A DNA stretch of 43,594 bases from Bacillus sp. MUM 116 (GCF_001866655.1 NZ_MLYR01000093.1:1-43594); one strand, 5' to 3'. Positions 1-8,745 are shown, numbered from the stretch's first letter. Notes: generated by a model not told the origin, from the letters alone. A program made the numbers and translations.

Positions 1-208
1 CTAAAAGAGCGATAGGCGACAAAACAGAGGAGGAACAGAGGGAAAGTGTCGCCAAAAAGAACGATAGGCGACAAAACAAAAGGGAAGAGAGGGAAAGTGT
101 CGCTTATAATGGATATAGACGACAAAATAGGGGAGGATGGCCGCAACAATGTCGCCAATGAAAGCATTTATGCGACAAACGTCAGGCAGAAGCCTGTGAA
201 AGTGTCGC
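1..208. repeat. Edge of a 52-bp-period repeat array (inverted relative to the array at 4819-5647)
   Basis: GCGACA-type and TGTCGC-type motifs alternate here. GCGAC-like sites begin at 16, 68, 119 (ACGAC) and 172. GTCGC sites begin at 48, 99, 151 and 204. Intervals are 51-53 bp, the same period as the large array downstream. The top strand reads GGCGACAAAA...AAAGTGTCGC, the reverse complement of the motif order in the second array (ACACTTT...TTTTGTCGCC). Spacer sequences are diverged. The array probably continues left of the window. A 90-codon open frame over it is an artefact. Confidence 0.85.
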
Positions 209-225
209 TAAGTGCACAAATGGAA

Positions 226-252
226 ATAAAAAAACAGCCTACTCATAGGCTG
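226..252 (-). terminator. Terminator of the NERD gene
   Basis: A perfect CAGCCT/AGGCTG stem (235-240 with 247-252) has a 6-nt loop. On the minus strand it is followed by a run of seven T. It lies just past the stop codon of the NERD-domain gene. Confidence 0.8.
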
Positions 253-273
253 CTAAAATTTAATATCAAAAAT

Positions 274-1191
274 CTACAATTCATAATATGTCCACTTACC
301 ATACCCGATTACAGTTAAATTCTTACTTAAAATTCTACTTATCCTCCTTTTACACTCAATAACCCTACACCAATCTTGAACAACATTTGCTGTAATTTTA
401 ATATCAGGAAAAAGTAGCCTAATCTCCTCCACACAACGCATTACAGCTGACTCTACTGATTCATTATGCCCGCATTTATAGCATAGAACCCTGCTCCCCC
501 CAACAGATATAGAAAAAGAATGACATAGGGCACAGGTCAGTCCCTTTTTTAACAAATTGTAATTATAGCTCGGTAACATCTTATAAGGAGACTCAATTAA
601 ATGAGCTGATAAAATCACGTCGGTAATTTTGGAATGTTTATTCGTTAGCTTAGATCGCTTCATATTAAATTTTTCCATAAACTGAACAAGCTGTGTCGGG
701 TAAATAATAGGTTTGTTGATTGGGGCCTGATATAAAGTAAAGTTGGGGTTCATAAAAATAAGATGTGGTTCAATTGGTAAATAACATCCAATGCTTTGAA
801 GAAACTGGCAAAGTAATGTTTCATTTCGTTCTAGCTGATGCAAGGGATTTTTAATATCATTACCAGATAAGGTATAAAACTTGCCGGATTCATACTTAAA
901 ATTGCCTTCATAATTTTTTACTTCAAAAAGGTTAATGATATCCTGAGAAAAGATAATAGAGTCGCTCTGAAACGTTGTATTGTTCTGCTCAAGTAATAAA
1001 TCATTAATAATAAGCCTTTCTTCCAAAAGGTTCTCCATTAACCTGTCAAACATTACCTCTCCTTCATAGCCTTTTACTAAGTTGTGATAATATCTTGTTT
1101 CTTTCTCTGTCAGCGACATTCTTGAGTTTAGAAATCGATAAATTTTTAGTTTTTCTGGTTCAAAACGCGGCTTGATCGGTAAAATAGACAT
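274..1191 (-). CDS. NERD-domain protein with C-terminal zinc ribbon
   Basis: About 305 aa. A NERD (nuclease-related) domain fills the N-terminal half: GYEGE at about residue 41, QSDSIIF at about 75 and EVKNYEG at about 90, which fit the G-E, D and ExK signature of that restriction-endonuclease-like fold, then NPLHQLERN at about 115. The C-terminal part has CxxC at 220-223 and CxxC at 237-240, a likely zinc ribbon. NERD proteins are presumed DNA-processing enzymes. The substrate and role of this one are unknown. The start is uncertain: ATG at 1191 lies 14 nt from the AAGGAG sequence, whereas an in-frame TTG at 1200 is 5 nt from it and would add three residues. The gene is monocistronic and points towards the repeat array. 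Family assignment is by motif only. Confidence 0.75.
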   Translation of the reverse strand: MSILPIKPRFEPEKLKIYRFLNSRMSLTEKETRYYHNLVKGYEGEVMFDRLMENLLEERLIINDLLLEQNNTTFQSDSIIFSQDIINLFEVKNYEGNFKYESGKFYTLSGNDIKNPLHQLERNETLLCQFLQSIGCYLPIEPHLIFMNPNFTLYQAPINKPIIYPTQLVQFMEKFNMKRSKLTNKHSKITDVILSAHLIESPYKMLPSYNYNLLKKGLTCALCHSFSISVGGSRVLCYKCGHNESVESAVMRCVEEIRLLFPDIKITANVVQDWCRVIECKRRISRILSKNLTVIGYGKWTYYEL

Positions 1192-1308
1192 ATTCCACAA
1201 CCTTTCTCCTTTTCTACCCTTAATTCTACACAATTTGAAAAGAACTGTAGTGGCAACAGAATGAGCATTTTGTTAAATTATGCTATTATAGATGGGGGGT
1301 GATGTGGA

Positions 1309-2154
1309 TTGATTTATATCGGTGTAACTGGCTGGGGCGACCATGACAGCCTTTATCCGGGGCAAATATCTCCAAGGGACAAATTGAAAGAATATTCCGG
1401 ACATTTTCCAATTGTCGAAGTGGATTCAGCTTTTTATGCAATCCAGCCACAGCGAAATGTCGAAAAATGGGTCAATGAGACACCTGAATCCTTTCAATTT
1501 ATCGTCAAAGCCTATCAAGGGATGACCGGACATATGCGCGGTGAGATTCCTTTCCAAAATAAACAGGAAATGTTCATGGCTTTCAAAGAGTCGCTTAAAC
1601 CATACATAATCAAAAATAAATTGGCGATGGTCCTTTTTCAGTTTCCGCCATGGTTCCATTGTGTAAGGGAAAATGTTGAATATTTAAGATGGTGTAAACA
1701 CGAAATGGGGGAAATCCCTTGCGCACTGGAGTTTAGAAATCAAACGTGGTTTGCAGCCCGTTTCAGAAGCAATACCCTTGATTTTATGAAAAACGAAAAA
1801 TGGATTCATAGTATTTGTGATGAACCACAATCTGGTGAAGGGTCGATTCCGACGGTTTTAGATACCCTCGATTTGAACAAGGTTTTAGTCCGATTTCATG
1901 GCCGCAATACCCATGGATGGCAAAAACGAAATGCTGAAAATTGGCGGGATGTCCGTTACCTTTACCACTATAATCAGCAGGAGCTTTCAGAGTGGGCTGC
2001 AAACCTAAGTCAAATAGAAGCAAAATCCAAGGATGTTTACGTTCTTTTTAACAATAATTCCGGCGGAGATGCTGCAGATAATGCAAAGGAAATGATAGGC
2101 ATGTTAGAGATAGAATACGAAGGTCTTGCCCCAAGGCAATTAGATTTATTTTAA
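1309..2154 (+). CDS. yunF: DUF72 family protein YunF
   Basis: 281 aa with a TTG start, preceded by GGGGGGTGATG at 5-10 nt. The protein opens with IYIGVTGWGDHDSLYPG and contains FPIVEVDSAFYAIQP and VRFHGRN, typical of the DUF72 TIM-barrel-like family; the length is usual. Biochemical function is not established. It is the first gene of a same-strand block: yunE begins 18 nt after its stop, then yunD and yunC follow, as in B. subtilis. Co-transcription with yunE is likely from the spacing. I saw no convincing promoter immediately upstream. Confidence 0.85.
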   Translation: MIYIGVTGWGDHDSLYPGQISPRDKLKEYSGHFPIVEVDSAFYAIQPQRNVEKWVNETPESFQFIVKAYQGMTGHMRGEIPFQNKQEMFMAFKESLKPYIIKNKLAMVLFQFPPWFHCVRENVEYLRWCKHEMGEIPCALEFRNQTWFAARFRSNTLDFMKNEKWIHSICDEPQSGEGSIPTVLDTLDLNKVLVRFHGRNTHGWQKRNAENWRDVRYLYHYNQQELSEWAANLSQIEAKSKDVYVLFNNNSGGDAADNAKEMIGMLEIEYEGLAPRQLDLF

Positions 2155-2172
2155 TTTGAAGGAGTAGAAAAA

Positions 2173-2994
2173 ATGGAATGGGTTATTTTACTGATTGTCG
2201 GACTTATAGCCAGTTCTTTAGGTTCGCTAATCGGTCTTGGCGGAGGAATTATTGTTGTTCCGGCCCTGCTTTATTTTGGGGGATTATCATGGTTTGGCCA
2301 TGTTTCACCTCAAGTCGCAGTCGGAACATCATTATTTACGATGATTTTTACCGGTTTGTCTTCGACGCTTGCGTATATGAAAAAGAAAACCGTAGATTAT
2401 AAAAGTGGTCTTATTTTTTTAATTGGCAGTGGACCGGGAAGTATCCTAGGAGCTTGGGTTACGGAAAAATTAAACCTGCACTCATTTAATATCTTTTTTG
2501 GTACCTTTATTATTTTCGTATCCATTGTCCTGCTATTAAAGGATAAATTAAAGCCAATTCCTTTTCGTAAAGATAAGGGAATTGTCCGCACTTTTAGGGA
2601 CAATGAAGGCAAAAGCTATGAATATGGATTTAATCCAATTGTCGGGATCCTGATCTCTTTTGCAGTTGGTTTTCTCTCCGGTATCTTCGGTGTTGGCGGC
2701 GGTTCTTTAATGGTCCCGACGATGATCTTAGTTTTTTTCTTTCCACCGCACGTCGCAGTCGCGACTTCGATGTTTATGATTTTACCAACATCCATCTTAA
2801 GCTCAATTACCCATCTGGCTTTGGGAAATGTAAATTGGCTATACGCCCTTGCTTTAATTCCGGGTGCATGGATTGGAGCGAGAATTGGTGTATATTTAAA
2901 TTCGAAGTTAAAAAGCAAAACAATCGTATTAATATTGCGAACCATATTAGTAATTGTCGGCATACAACTTATTTATAAGGGGATTGTAGGCTGA
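2173..2994 (+). CDS. yunE: TauE/SafE family membrane transporter YunE
   Basis: 273 aa with about eight hydrophobic segments. The two family repeats are visible: SLIGLGGGIIVVPAL near residue 18 and FLSGIFGVGGGSLMVPTM near residue 165, each a glycine-rich loop preceding a helix. The family (TauE/SafE/YfcA, formerly DUF81) exports sulfite, sulfonates or other small organic anions; the substrate here cannot be read from sequence. The start ATG has GAAGGAG 8 nt upstream. It is second in the yunFEDC block, with 22 nt to yunD. Confidence 0.88.
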   Translation: MEWVILLIVGLIASSLGSLIGLGGGIIVVPALLYFGGLSWFGHVSPQVAVGTSLFTMIFTGLSSTLAYMKKKTVDYKSGLIFLIGSGPGSILGAWVTEKLNLHSFNIFFGTFIIFVSIVLLLKDKLKPIPFRKDKGIVRTFRDNEGKSYEYGFNPIVGILISFAVGFLSGIFGVGGGSLMVPTMILVFFFPPHVAVATSMFMILPTSILSSITHLALGNVNWLYALALIPGAWIGARIGVYLNSKLKSKTIVLILRTILVIVGIQLIYKGIVG

Positions 2995-3016
2995 GGAAAA
3001 AGGAAGAGAAATAAGA

Positions 3017-4372
3017 ATGGAAATCATTCAAATTTATCATACAAACGATATTCACAGCCACTTGGAGCATTGGCCGCGGATTGAACAATATTTATTAGTT
3101 CAAAAGGAACTTCACCAACAAAGAGGAGAGGATGTATTCCTTTTTGATATTGGTGACTTCATTGACCGCTGGCATCCATTTTCAGAGGGAACAAAAGGAA
3201 AAGGAAATATTCAACTGCTAAACAGTTGCGGTTATGACGCTGTAACCATTGGTAATAATGAAGGGATCAATATGCCTTTCGAGGACTTGGATCACTTATA
3301 TGATGATGCTGGCTTCGATGTGATTTTGGCGAATTTATACAAAAAAGGGAATACCCTTCCTGAATGGGCGCAGCCGTACAAAATTTATCAAACAAAAGAG
3401 GGAACCCGAATAGGAGTAATTGGTTTAACGGCGCCATTTACCCATCTTTATCCATTGCTTGGATGGGAGCTTACCGATCCCATTGCTGAGCTAAAGAATT
3501 GGATTAGGAAGTTAAAGGAAAAAAGTGATGTTATTATCCTTCTTTCCCATCTTGGATTAAATGCTGATGAGCAAATAGCTGAAAACTTTCCAGAGATTGA
3601 TGTCATTCTAGGGGGCCATACCCATCATTTTCTTCAGGAAGGAAAGCTAATCGGAGAAACACTGATCGCAGCTGCAGGAAAGCATGGGAATTTTGTTGGT
3701 AATGTTACACTTTCGCTTCAGTCTAATAGAGAAATCGAAAGCAAGCAAGCAATTCTTTTTCCTTTTGAGTCACTTCCTGAGGTGAAAAACGAACAGGGCA
3801 GAATAGATGATTATTTTTCAACTGGGAAGGAGCTTTTAAAAGAAAACATTACTTTTTTAAAAGAGCCTTTAGAAGCTCATCCATTTAAAGAAACTAGACT
3901 AACTAGGCTACTGTGCCAAGCACTTCGCGAATGGTGTGAGGCAGATTGCGCCTTTATTAATGCTGGTTTGTTATTAGGCCCGCTATTTGGACAAGTTACA
4001 GCCAATGATTTATTAGCAATATGCCCTCATCCGATCAATCCTTGTAAGGTGGAACTTACGGGCCGTGAATTACAGGATGTCCTTGAACAAACGAAAGATC
4101 CAACCTGGCCGGAACGGAAACTTATGGGACTTGGTTTTAGAGGAAAAGTGATCGGAATTATGGTGTATGAGGGAGTCTCTTTTGAAGAGGATACAACCTA
4201 TATAAACGGTGAGAAATTAGAGTTTGATAAAAAATATTCATTAGCTCTTCCGGATATGTTTACTTTTGGATATTTCTTAACTGCAAATGATTTCCAAAGT
4301 AAACCGAAGCACTATTTTTTACCGGAATTTTTACGTGACTTATTAAAATGGAAATTACAAATGAATGATTAG
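3017..4372 (+). CDS. yunD: Metallophosphoesterase / 5'-nucleotidase-like protein YunD
   Basis: 451 aa. The N-terminal calcineurin-like metallophosphoesterase domain shows the metal-binding blocks in order: HTNDIHSHLE (about residue 8), DIGDFID (about 45), GNNEG (about 78), LSHLG (about 175) and GGHTHH (about 200). The C-terminal half resembles the 5'-nucleotidase C-terminal domain. No signal peptide is visible, so it is probably cytoplasmic, unlike secreted UshA-type enzymes. Predicted to hydrolyse a phosphate ester, possibly a nucleotide; the substrate is unknown. GGAAGAG lies upstream of the ATG. Third gene of the yunFEDC block. Confidence 0.85.
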   Translation: MEIIQIYHTNDIHSHLEHWPRIEQYLLVQKELHQQRGEDVFLFDIGDFIDRWHPFSEGTKGKGNIQLLNSCGYDAVTIGNNEGINMPFEDLDHLYDDAGFDVILANLYKKGNTLPEWAQPYKIYQTKEGTRIGVIGLTAPFTHLYPLLGWELTDPIAELKNWIRKLKEKSDVIILLSHLGLNADEQIAENFPEIDVILGGHTHHFLQEGKLIGETLIAAAGKHGNFVGNVTLSLQSNREIESKQAILFPFESLPEVKNEQGRIDDYFSTGKELLKENITFLKEPLEAHPFKETRLTRLLCQALREWCEADCAFINAGLLLGPLFGQVTANDLLAICPHPINPCKVELTGRELQDVLEQTKDPTWPERKLMGLGFRGKVIGIMVYEGVSFEEDTTYINGEKLEFDKKYSLALPDMFTFGYFLTANDFQSKPKHYFLPEFLRDLLKWKLQMND

Positions 4373-4428
4373 GTATACACCCTTTCTCGGGCACTTTCAT
4401 AAAGTGTAAAAGAAGGGAGTGTGGGAAT

Positions 4429-4731
4429 TTGATTGATCTTTCACCAATAGAATTGAACGGCCATACTTTTTTGGCAGTAACTGTGCTGCTTCCAAAAACA
4501 ACTTTGCTGTCAATCTCAAATGATAAGGGATATATCATGTGCGGTGCCTTAGATGTCGGATTATTAAATGATAAATTAGCGGATCGTAAAATTGTTGCCG
4601 GCCGGGCAGTAGGAGTAAGAACCATCGACCAGCTCCTTAACGCCCCGTTAGAGTCAGTAACATTTGAGGCTGAAAGCTTAGGAATTTATAAAGGAATGAT
4701 CGGCAGGGATGCCTTGCTGAAAATGGTTTAA
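4429..4731 (+). CDS. yunC: DUF1805 family protein YunC
   Basis: 100 aa with a TTG start preceded by GAAGGGAG. The sequence IMCGALDVGLLNDKL...RAVGVRTIDQLL is typical of the small DUF1805 (YunC-like) family, which has a known fold but no assigned function. It lies 56 nt after yunD. A short CACTTT/AAAGTG dyad (4392-4406) sits in the gap but has no T-run. Last gene of the yunFEDC block, followed by a weak terminator and the 52-bp array. Confidence 0.85.
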   Translation: MIDLSPIELNGHTFLAVTVLLPKTTLLSISNDKGYIMCGALDVGLLNDKLADRKIVAGRAVGVRTIDQLLNAPLESVTFEAESLGIYKGMIGRDALLKMV

Positions 4732-4759
4732 AACAGTTTGCTGATGGCAGGCTGTTTTT
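4732..4759 (+). terminator. Probable terminator after yunC
   Basis: AAACAG and CTGTTT arms (15-nt interior with a further GC pairing) run into six T directly after the yunC stop. The stem is modest. Confidence 0.55.
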
Positions 4760-4818
4760 TACTTTATGGTGAATAGTTTCAAATTCCAAATTCTAAATAG
4801 CCGGCAATGGAACTGGTT

Positions 4819-5647
4819 GGCGATACTATGAAGCAGTTCAACCTAATTTTTGTCGCTTAAAGGTCTTATAGGAGACACTTTGGATGAAGTCCCCATGAAT
4901 TTTGTCGCCTAATGCTTATATAGGGGACACTTTGGATGAAGTCCCCATGATTTTTGTCGCCTAATGCTTATATAGGGGACACTTTGAACGAAGTGCTCTT
5001 GAATTTTGTCGCCTAATGCTTATATAGGGGACACTTTGAACGAAGTCCTCTTGAATTTTGTCGCCTAATGCATATTAGGGGACACTTTGAAAGAAGTCCT
5101 CATGAAATTTGTCGCCTAATGCTTATATAGGAGACACTTTGGATGAAGTCTCCATGATTTTTGTCGCCTAATGCTTATATAGGGGACACTTTGGATGAAG
5201 TCCCCATGATTTTTGTCGCCTAATGCTTATATAGGAGACACTTTGGATGAAGTCCCCATGATTTTTGTCGCCTAATGCTTATATAGGGGACACTTTGGAT
5301 GAAGTCCCCATGATTTTTGTCGCCTAATGCTTATATAGGGGACACTTTGAACGAAGTGCTCTTGAATTTTGTCGCCTAATGCTTATATAGGAGACACTTT
5401 GGATGAAGTCCCCATGATTTTTGTCGCCTAATGCATATATAGGGGACACTTTGAACGAAGTCCTCATGAAATTTGTCGCCTAATGCATATATAGGGGACA
5501 CTTTGAACGAAGTGCTCTTGAATTTTGTCGCCTATAGCCTTTATAGGAGAAACTTTTGATGAAGTCCTCTTAATTTTTGTCCCTTAGAGCCTTCACAGGC
5601 GACACATGCGCTTATTTTGTCGCCATTAGGCTAAATAGGAGACAATT
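4819..5647. repeat. 52-bp tandem repeat array of alternating inverted TGTCGC/GCGACA-type motifs
   Basis: GTCGCC-type sites begin at 4852, 4904, 4956, 5008, 5060, 5111, 5163, 5215, 5267, 5319, 5371, 5423, 5475, 5527, 5579 and 5619. All intervals are 52 bp except one of 51 and the last of 40. Each unit reads TTTTGTCGCCTAATGCTTAT, then a TATAGGGGACACTTT segment, then GATGAAGTCCCCATGA or a variant. Two overlapping dyads occur per unit: TGTCGCCTA with TAGGGGACA (one mismatch), and GGGGAC with GTCCCC. One unit (about 5131-5153) has GGAGAC with GTCTCC, preserving pairing; some other units do not. Central units are nearly identical and edge units diverged, which suggests amplification by unequal recombination. 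Since 52 is not a multiple of 3 and each unit contains TAA, it is not coding. It fills most of the 1.1-kb gap between yunC and yunB. Confidence 0.95.
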
Positions 5648-5816
5648 TACACTTTATTTTCCCTAAATATTACCCCAAAAGCATTCATAGAAACACTTCC
5701 CGCTTCTCTTCACCCACCATTCCCCTATCAACCCAATCTCTTATTCCAACCACCCTCTCTTTTAGTGCTATGTCCATCAATTCAAGCATAAACATAGCTT
5801 GTAAGGGGGGATGTTT

Positions 5817-6593
5817 TTGGCAAAATTTCGTCCAAAGTATAAGCGTAAAGGACCACTGCCTCTCCGCTATGTATTGCTGCTGTCATTTGTCTTTTTTCTC
5901 CTTTCTACTGCAATTGCCTTATGGATGATCAATAAAGGACTAGAGCCGACCTTAATGAAATATGCCGAAACACAGTCCAGAAAAATTGCTGCACTTGTCA
6001 TCAATAATGCAATCACAAAGAAGACCGTAGATGTAGGCGATGTCATCGGAATTGAACCTGGGACAAATGGGAATGCACAAAGCGCCTATTTAAAAACGGA
6101 ATTGATTAACCAAAAATTATCGGAAATCACAAGCCAGATACAGAAAAATTTAACCAAGGCGGAAAAGGGTGATATTTCTTCTCTTGAACAGCTAACAGAT
6201 GTTGAAATTGAAAAAGAATCAACAGAAAAAACAGACGGGATTATTTGGTATGTCCCCCTGGGGCAAGCAACCAACCTTGCTTTATTTGGTAACTTAGGTC
6301 CAAAAATACCAGTTAGATTCCATGCCATCGGGGATGTACGTCCGGATGTTAAAATTTCCACAGAGGCATTAGGAATTAATAATACATGGATTAAGGTAAA
6401 TATCCACCTGGAAGTTGCTGTTCAAATCATCACGCCATTTGCAACGAAAATTACCAAACTCACACAAAACATTCCCGCAGGAGGAAAATTAATTGAAGGA
6501 AAAGTTCCGCAATTTTATAATAGCGGAGGCGGAATGATGCCATCTGTCCAACTCCCTGATTCGGGAAGTACCAATAAAACCAATAAAAAATAA
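5817..6593 (+). CDS. yunB: Sporulation protein YunB
   Basis: About 258 aa from TTG at 5817. I prefer it to the ATG at 5811 because the GGGGGG Shine-Dalgarno abuts the ATG but lies 6 nt from the TTG. A basic N-terminus is followed by one hydrophobic segment (about residues 20-40) and a long extracytoplasmic domain, rich in charged and Asn residues at the end. This matches B. subtilis YunB, a SigE-regulated membrane protein needed for efficient sporulation; the molecular role is unknown. The sequence AGCATAAACATAG at 5785-5797 partly resembles a SigE -10, without a clear -35. Monocistronic, ending in a shared terminator with lytH. Confidence 0.85.
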   Translation: MAKFRPKYKRKGPLPLRYVLLLSFVFFLLSTAIALWMINKGLEPTLMKYAETQSRKIAALVINNAITKKTVDVGDVIGIEPGTNGNAQSAYLKTELINQKLSEITSQIQKNLTKAEKGDISSLEQLTDVEIEKESTEKTDGIIWYVPLGQATNLALFGNLGPKIPVRFHAIGDVRPDVKISTEALGINNTWIKVNIHLEVAVQIITPFATKITKLTQNIPAGGKLIEGKVPQFYNSGGGMMPSVQLPDSGSTNKTNKK

Positions 6594-6594
6594 A

Positions 6595-6632
6595 AGGACT
6601 GTCATTTAGTGGACAGTCCTACCTTCTTTTTC
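6595..6632. terminator. Bidirectional terminator between yunB and lytH
   Basis: A perfect AGGACTGTC/GACAGTCCT stem (6595-6603 with 6612-6620) has an 8-nt loop. It is T-rich on the plus side and followed by TTTTATTTTTTATT on the minus side. It separates convergent genes and overlaps the lytH stop codon. Confidence 0.88.
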
Positions 6633-7614
6633 TTAACTTAAATCTTTCCTGACGTTCCCACATTGCTAAATGTGGATATGGATCAAATGACCATTCGGTT
6701 ATCCCGTTGTCCTTATACATTCCATAATGTAAATGAGGCGGAAATTTACCGGATGTTCCTGGAGGGCCGTATCCTGAGCTTCCAACACTGCCGATAACTA
6801 TTCCAGGTTCAACCACCTGGCCAACATACAAATCCTTTGCAAACCCGTTTAAGTGGGCAAAATAATGGTACGTATTATTAATGTCGCGGATTCCAATTCG
6901 CCAGCCGCCGAATTTATTCCATCCTTTCATTTCAATAATCCCATATTTTGTTGCCTTGACAGGGACGCCGTAACCTGCAAAAATATCAGTTCCTTCATGA
7001 ATTCTTCTTCCGCCCCAGCCTCGTGCATCTCCCCAAGTGCTGCGATAGCTGTGATTACTGCGAATCGGCATCGGAAATGCTTGGTCATCCAGATTTAGTC
7101 TTCCAAAATACCGGTAGATTTTTGCTTTTCCAGCAATAATTCCAACAGTTTTATCACGATGATAATAATTCCATAGGCCGATCTTTAGATTTTCATGATC
7201 CACGCCATAGGAAAGAAGGTAATGAGCAAATGTATATAAAACATCTTCGTCGTTTTTACTATCCGCTTTTCCATCTCCGTTCCCATCCACTCCAAATCCA
7301 TTGAACAACTGAATCGTGGCGGGGTTTTCGTCAGAAGGGTTTGGATTTGTTAGTCCTGCCCATTTTTCTGGGCTAATGTAGATCCCGATCACGCTGTCTG
7401 CTTTCGGCAAGTCTTTGCGGACCTGGCGGATACTTCTTTCATACTGATCAATCGCAGCCAGGTAGTACCAAGGAATCTGCGTTAGGGTTTCGACTTTTTT
7501 GTACAGCTTCATTCTTTCCTGGTATACATCAGGTTCTTTCGCATGAGCATCCCTTACAGCAAATGAAGAGGAAAAGAATAAAAGGAAAGTTCCAATTATC
7601 AGAGCTGCCCGCAC
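6619..7614 (-). CDS. lytH: L-Ala-D-Glu endopeptidase LytH (M23 family), sporulation
   Basis: 331 aa with a GTG start and GGAGG 6 nt upstream. A signal peptide is evident (hydrophobic residues 3-20, likely cleavage after AHA). The C-terminal LytM/M23 peptidase domain carries HEGTDIFAG (first His and Asp ligands) and HLHYG (third His motif). B. subtilis LytH trims spore cortex muropeptides to single L-Ala side chains and is made in the mother cell under SigK. Upstream on the minus strand CATAAACTA (7646-7654) fits the SigK -10 pattern CATAnnnTA, but no good -35 is seen. Convergent with yunB, divergent from lipA. Confidence 0.9.
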   Translation of the reverse strand: MRAALIIGTFLLFFSSSFAVRDAHAKEPDVYQERMKLYKKVETLTQIPWYYLAAIDQYERSIRQVRKDLPKADSVIGIYISPEKWAGLTNPNPSDENPATIQLFNGFGVDGNGDGKADSKNDEDVLYTFAHYLLSYGVDHENLKIGLWNYYHRDKTVGIIAGKAKIYRYFGRLNLDDQAFPMPIRSNHSYRSTWGDARGWGGRRIHEGTDIFAGYGVPVKATKYGIIEMKGWNKFGGWRIGIRDINNTYHYFAHLNGFAKDLYVGQVVEPGIVIGSVGSSGYGPPGTSGKFPPHLHYGMYKDNGITEWSFDPYPHLAMWERQERFKLRKRR

Positions 7615-7824
7615 AGGAATCCTCCTTCCAATTAATGTACAACTTTAGTTTATGAATCTTTAGCCATTTCATAATGGTTAATAAATGGTAATGAATGTTT
7701 TTAGGCTGAAAAGTTCCAAAAAATTTCAAAGTCCTCTCAGGCTTGTCCTTCTGTGTTCTGTATGATAAAGTGACAACTGAGAGAACTCATTTATAAAGAT
7801 ATTTCTAACTTAGGGGTGGAAAGC

Positions 7825-8745
7825 TTGAGCACAAAAGAACCAACTTTAAGAAAGCCTGAATGGTTAAAAATAAAATTAAATACAAATGAAAATTATACTG
7901 GCTTGAAAAAAATGATGCGTGAAAAAAGCCTTCATACCGTTTGTGAAGAAGCTCGCTGCCCGAATATTCATGAATGCTGGGCTGTAAGAAGAACGGCTAC
8001 CTTTATGATTCTTGGAGATGTTTGTACACGTGCATGCCGCTTTTGTGCGGTTAAAACAGGCCTGCCAACAGAACTGGATTGGCAAGAGCCGGAAAGAGTG
8101 GCTGATTCTGTTCAATTAATGAATCTAAAGCATGTTGTTGTAACGGCCGTTGCAAGGGATGATTTGAAAGACGGCGGCGCTGCCGTATTTGCTGAAACGG
8201 TAAGAGCCATCCGCAGAAAAAATCCGTTTACCAGCATTGAGGTCTTGCCTTCCGATATGGGTGGTAAGGAAGAAAATTTAAGAATCTTGATGGATGCTAA
8301 ACCGGATATTTTAAACCATAATATCGAAACAACAAGACGCTTGACGCCAACCGTAAGGGCAAGGGCAAAATACGACCGTTCATTAGAATTTTTGCGCCGT
8401 GCAAAAGAAATGTATCCGGAGATTCCAACAAAGTCCAGCTTAATGATTGGACTTGGGGAATCCAAGGAAGAAATTCTTGAAGTTATGGATGATTTAAGAG
8501 CAAACAATGTTGATATTATGACAATTGGTCAATACCTGCAGCCAACGAAAAAGCATTTAAAGGTTCAAAAATATTATAGCCCGGAGGAATTTGCTGAATT
8601 ACGGGATATTGCCATGAGTAAAGGTTTCAGCCATTGTGAGGCAGGCCCGATGGTTCGTTCCTCTTATCATGCAGATGAACAAGTAAATGCAGCAGCAAAA
8701 CATAAACATGCACTGGGCGAGCAAGAAATTAAGGAAGCAAAGTAA
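7825..8745 (+). CDS. lipA: Lipoyl synthase LipA
   Basis: 306 aa from TTG 7825, chosen because GGGGTGG lies 5 nt upstream and the protein then begins MSTKEPTLRKPEW as in relatives. Radical-SAM enzyme that inserts two sulfurs into octanoyl groups on lipoyl-carrier domains. Both 4Fe-4S clusters are present: auxiliary cluster C40, C45, C51 (CEEARCPNIHEC) and radical-SAM CxxxCxxC C67, C71, C74. The C-terminal RSS motif that ligates the auxiliary cluster is at about 278-280. Complete and of usual length. Monocistronic, with a strong terminator overlapping the stop codon. Confidence 0.97.
   Translation: MSTKEPTLRKPEWLKIKLNTNENYTGLKKMMREKSLHTVCEEARCPNIHECWAVRRTATFMILGDVCTRACRFCAVKTGLPTELDWQEPERVADSVQLMNLKHVVVTAVARDDLKDGGAAVFAETVRAIRRKNPFTSIEVLPSDMGGKEENLRILMDAKPDILNHNIETTRRLTPTVRARAKYDRSLEFLRRAKEMYPEIPTKSSLMIGLGESKEEILEVMDDLRANNVDIMTIGQYLQPTKKHLKVQKYYSPEEFAELRDIAMSKGFSHCEAGPMVRSSYHADEQVNAAAKHKHALGEQEIKEAK

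Noticed and set aside
46..318. 90-codon open frame at the left edge
   Set aside because: It lies mostly within the repeat array, has no ribosome site and overlaps the terminator and end of the NERD gene.
2616..2963. 115-codon minus-strand frame opposite yunE, and similar long antisense frames at 8112-8507 and 32614-33012
   Set aside because: Shadow frames fully inside well-identified genes (yunE, lipA, yugJ).
4819..5647. Regularly spaced repeats resembling a CRISPR array
   Set aside because: The segments between boxes are themselves conserved repeats rather than unique spacers, the 52-bp period is shorter than a normal repeat-plus-spacer, and no cas gene is present.
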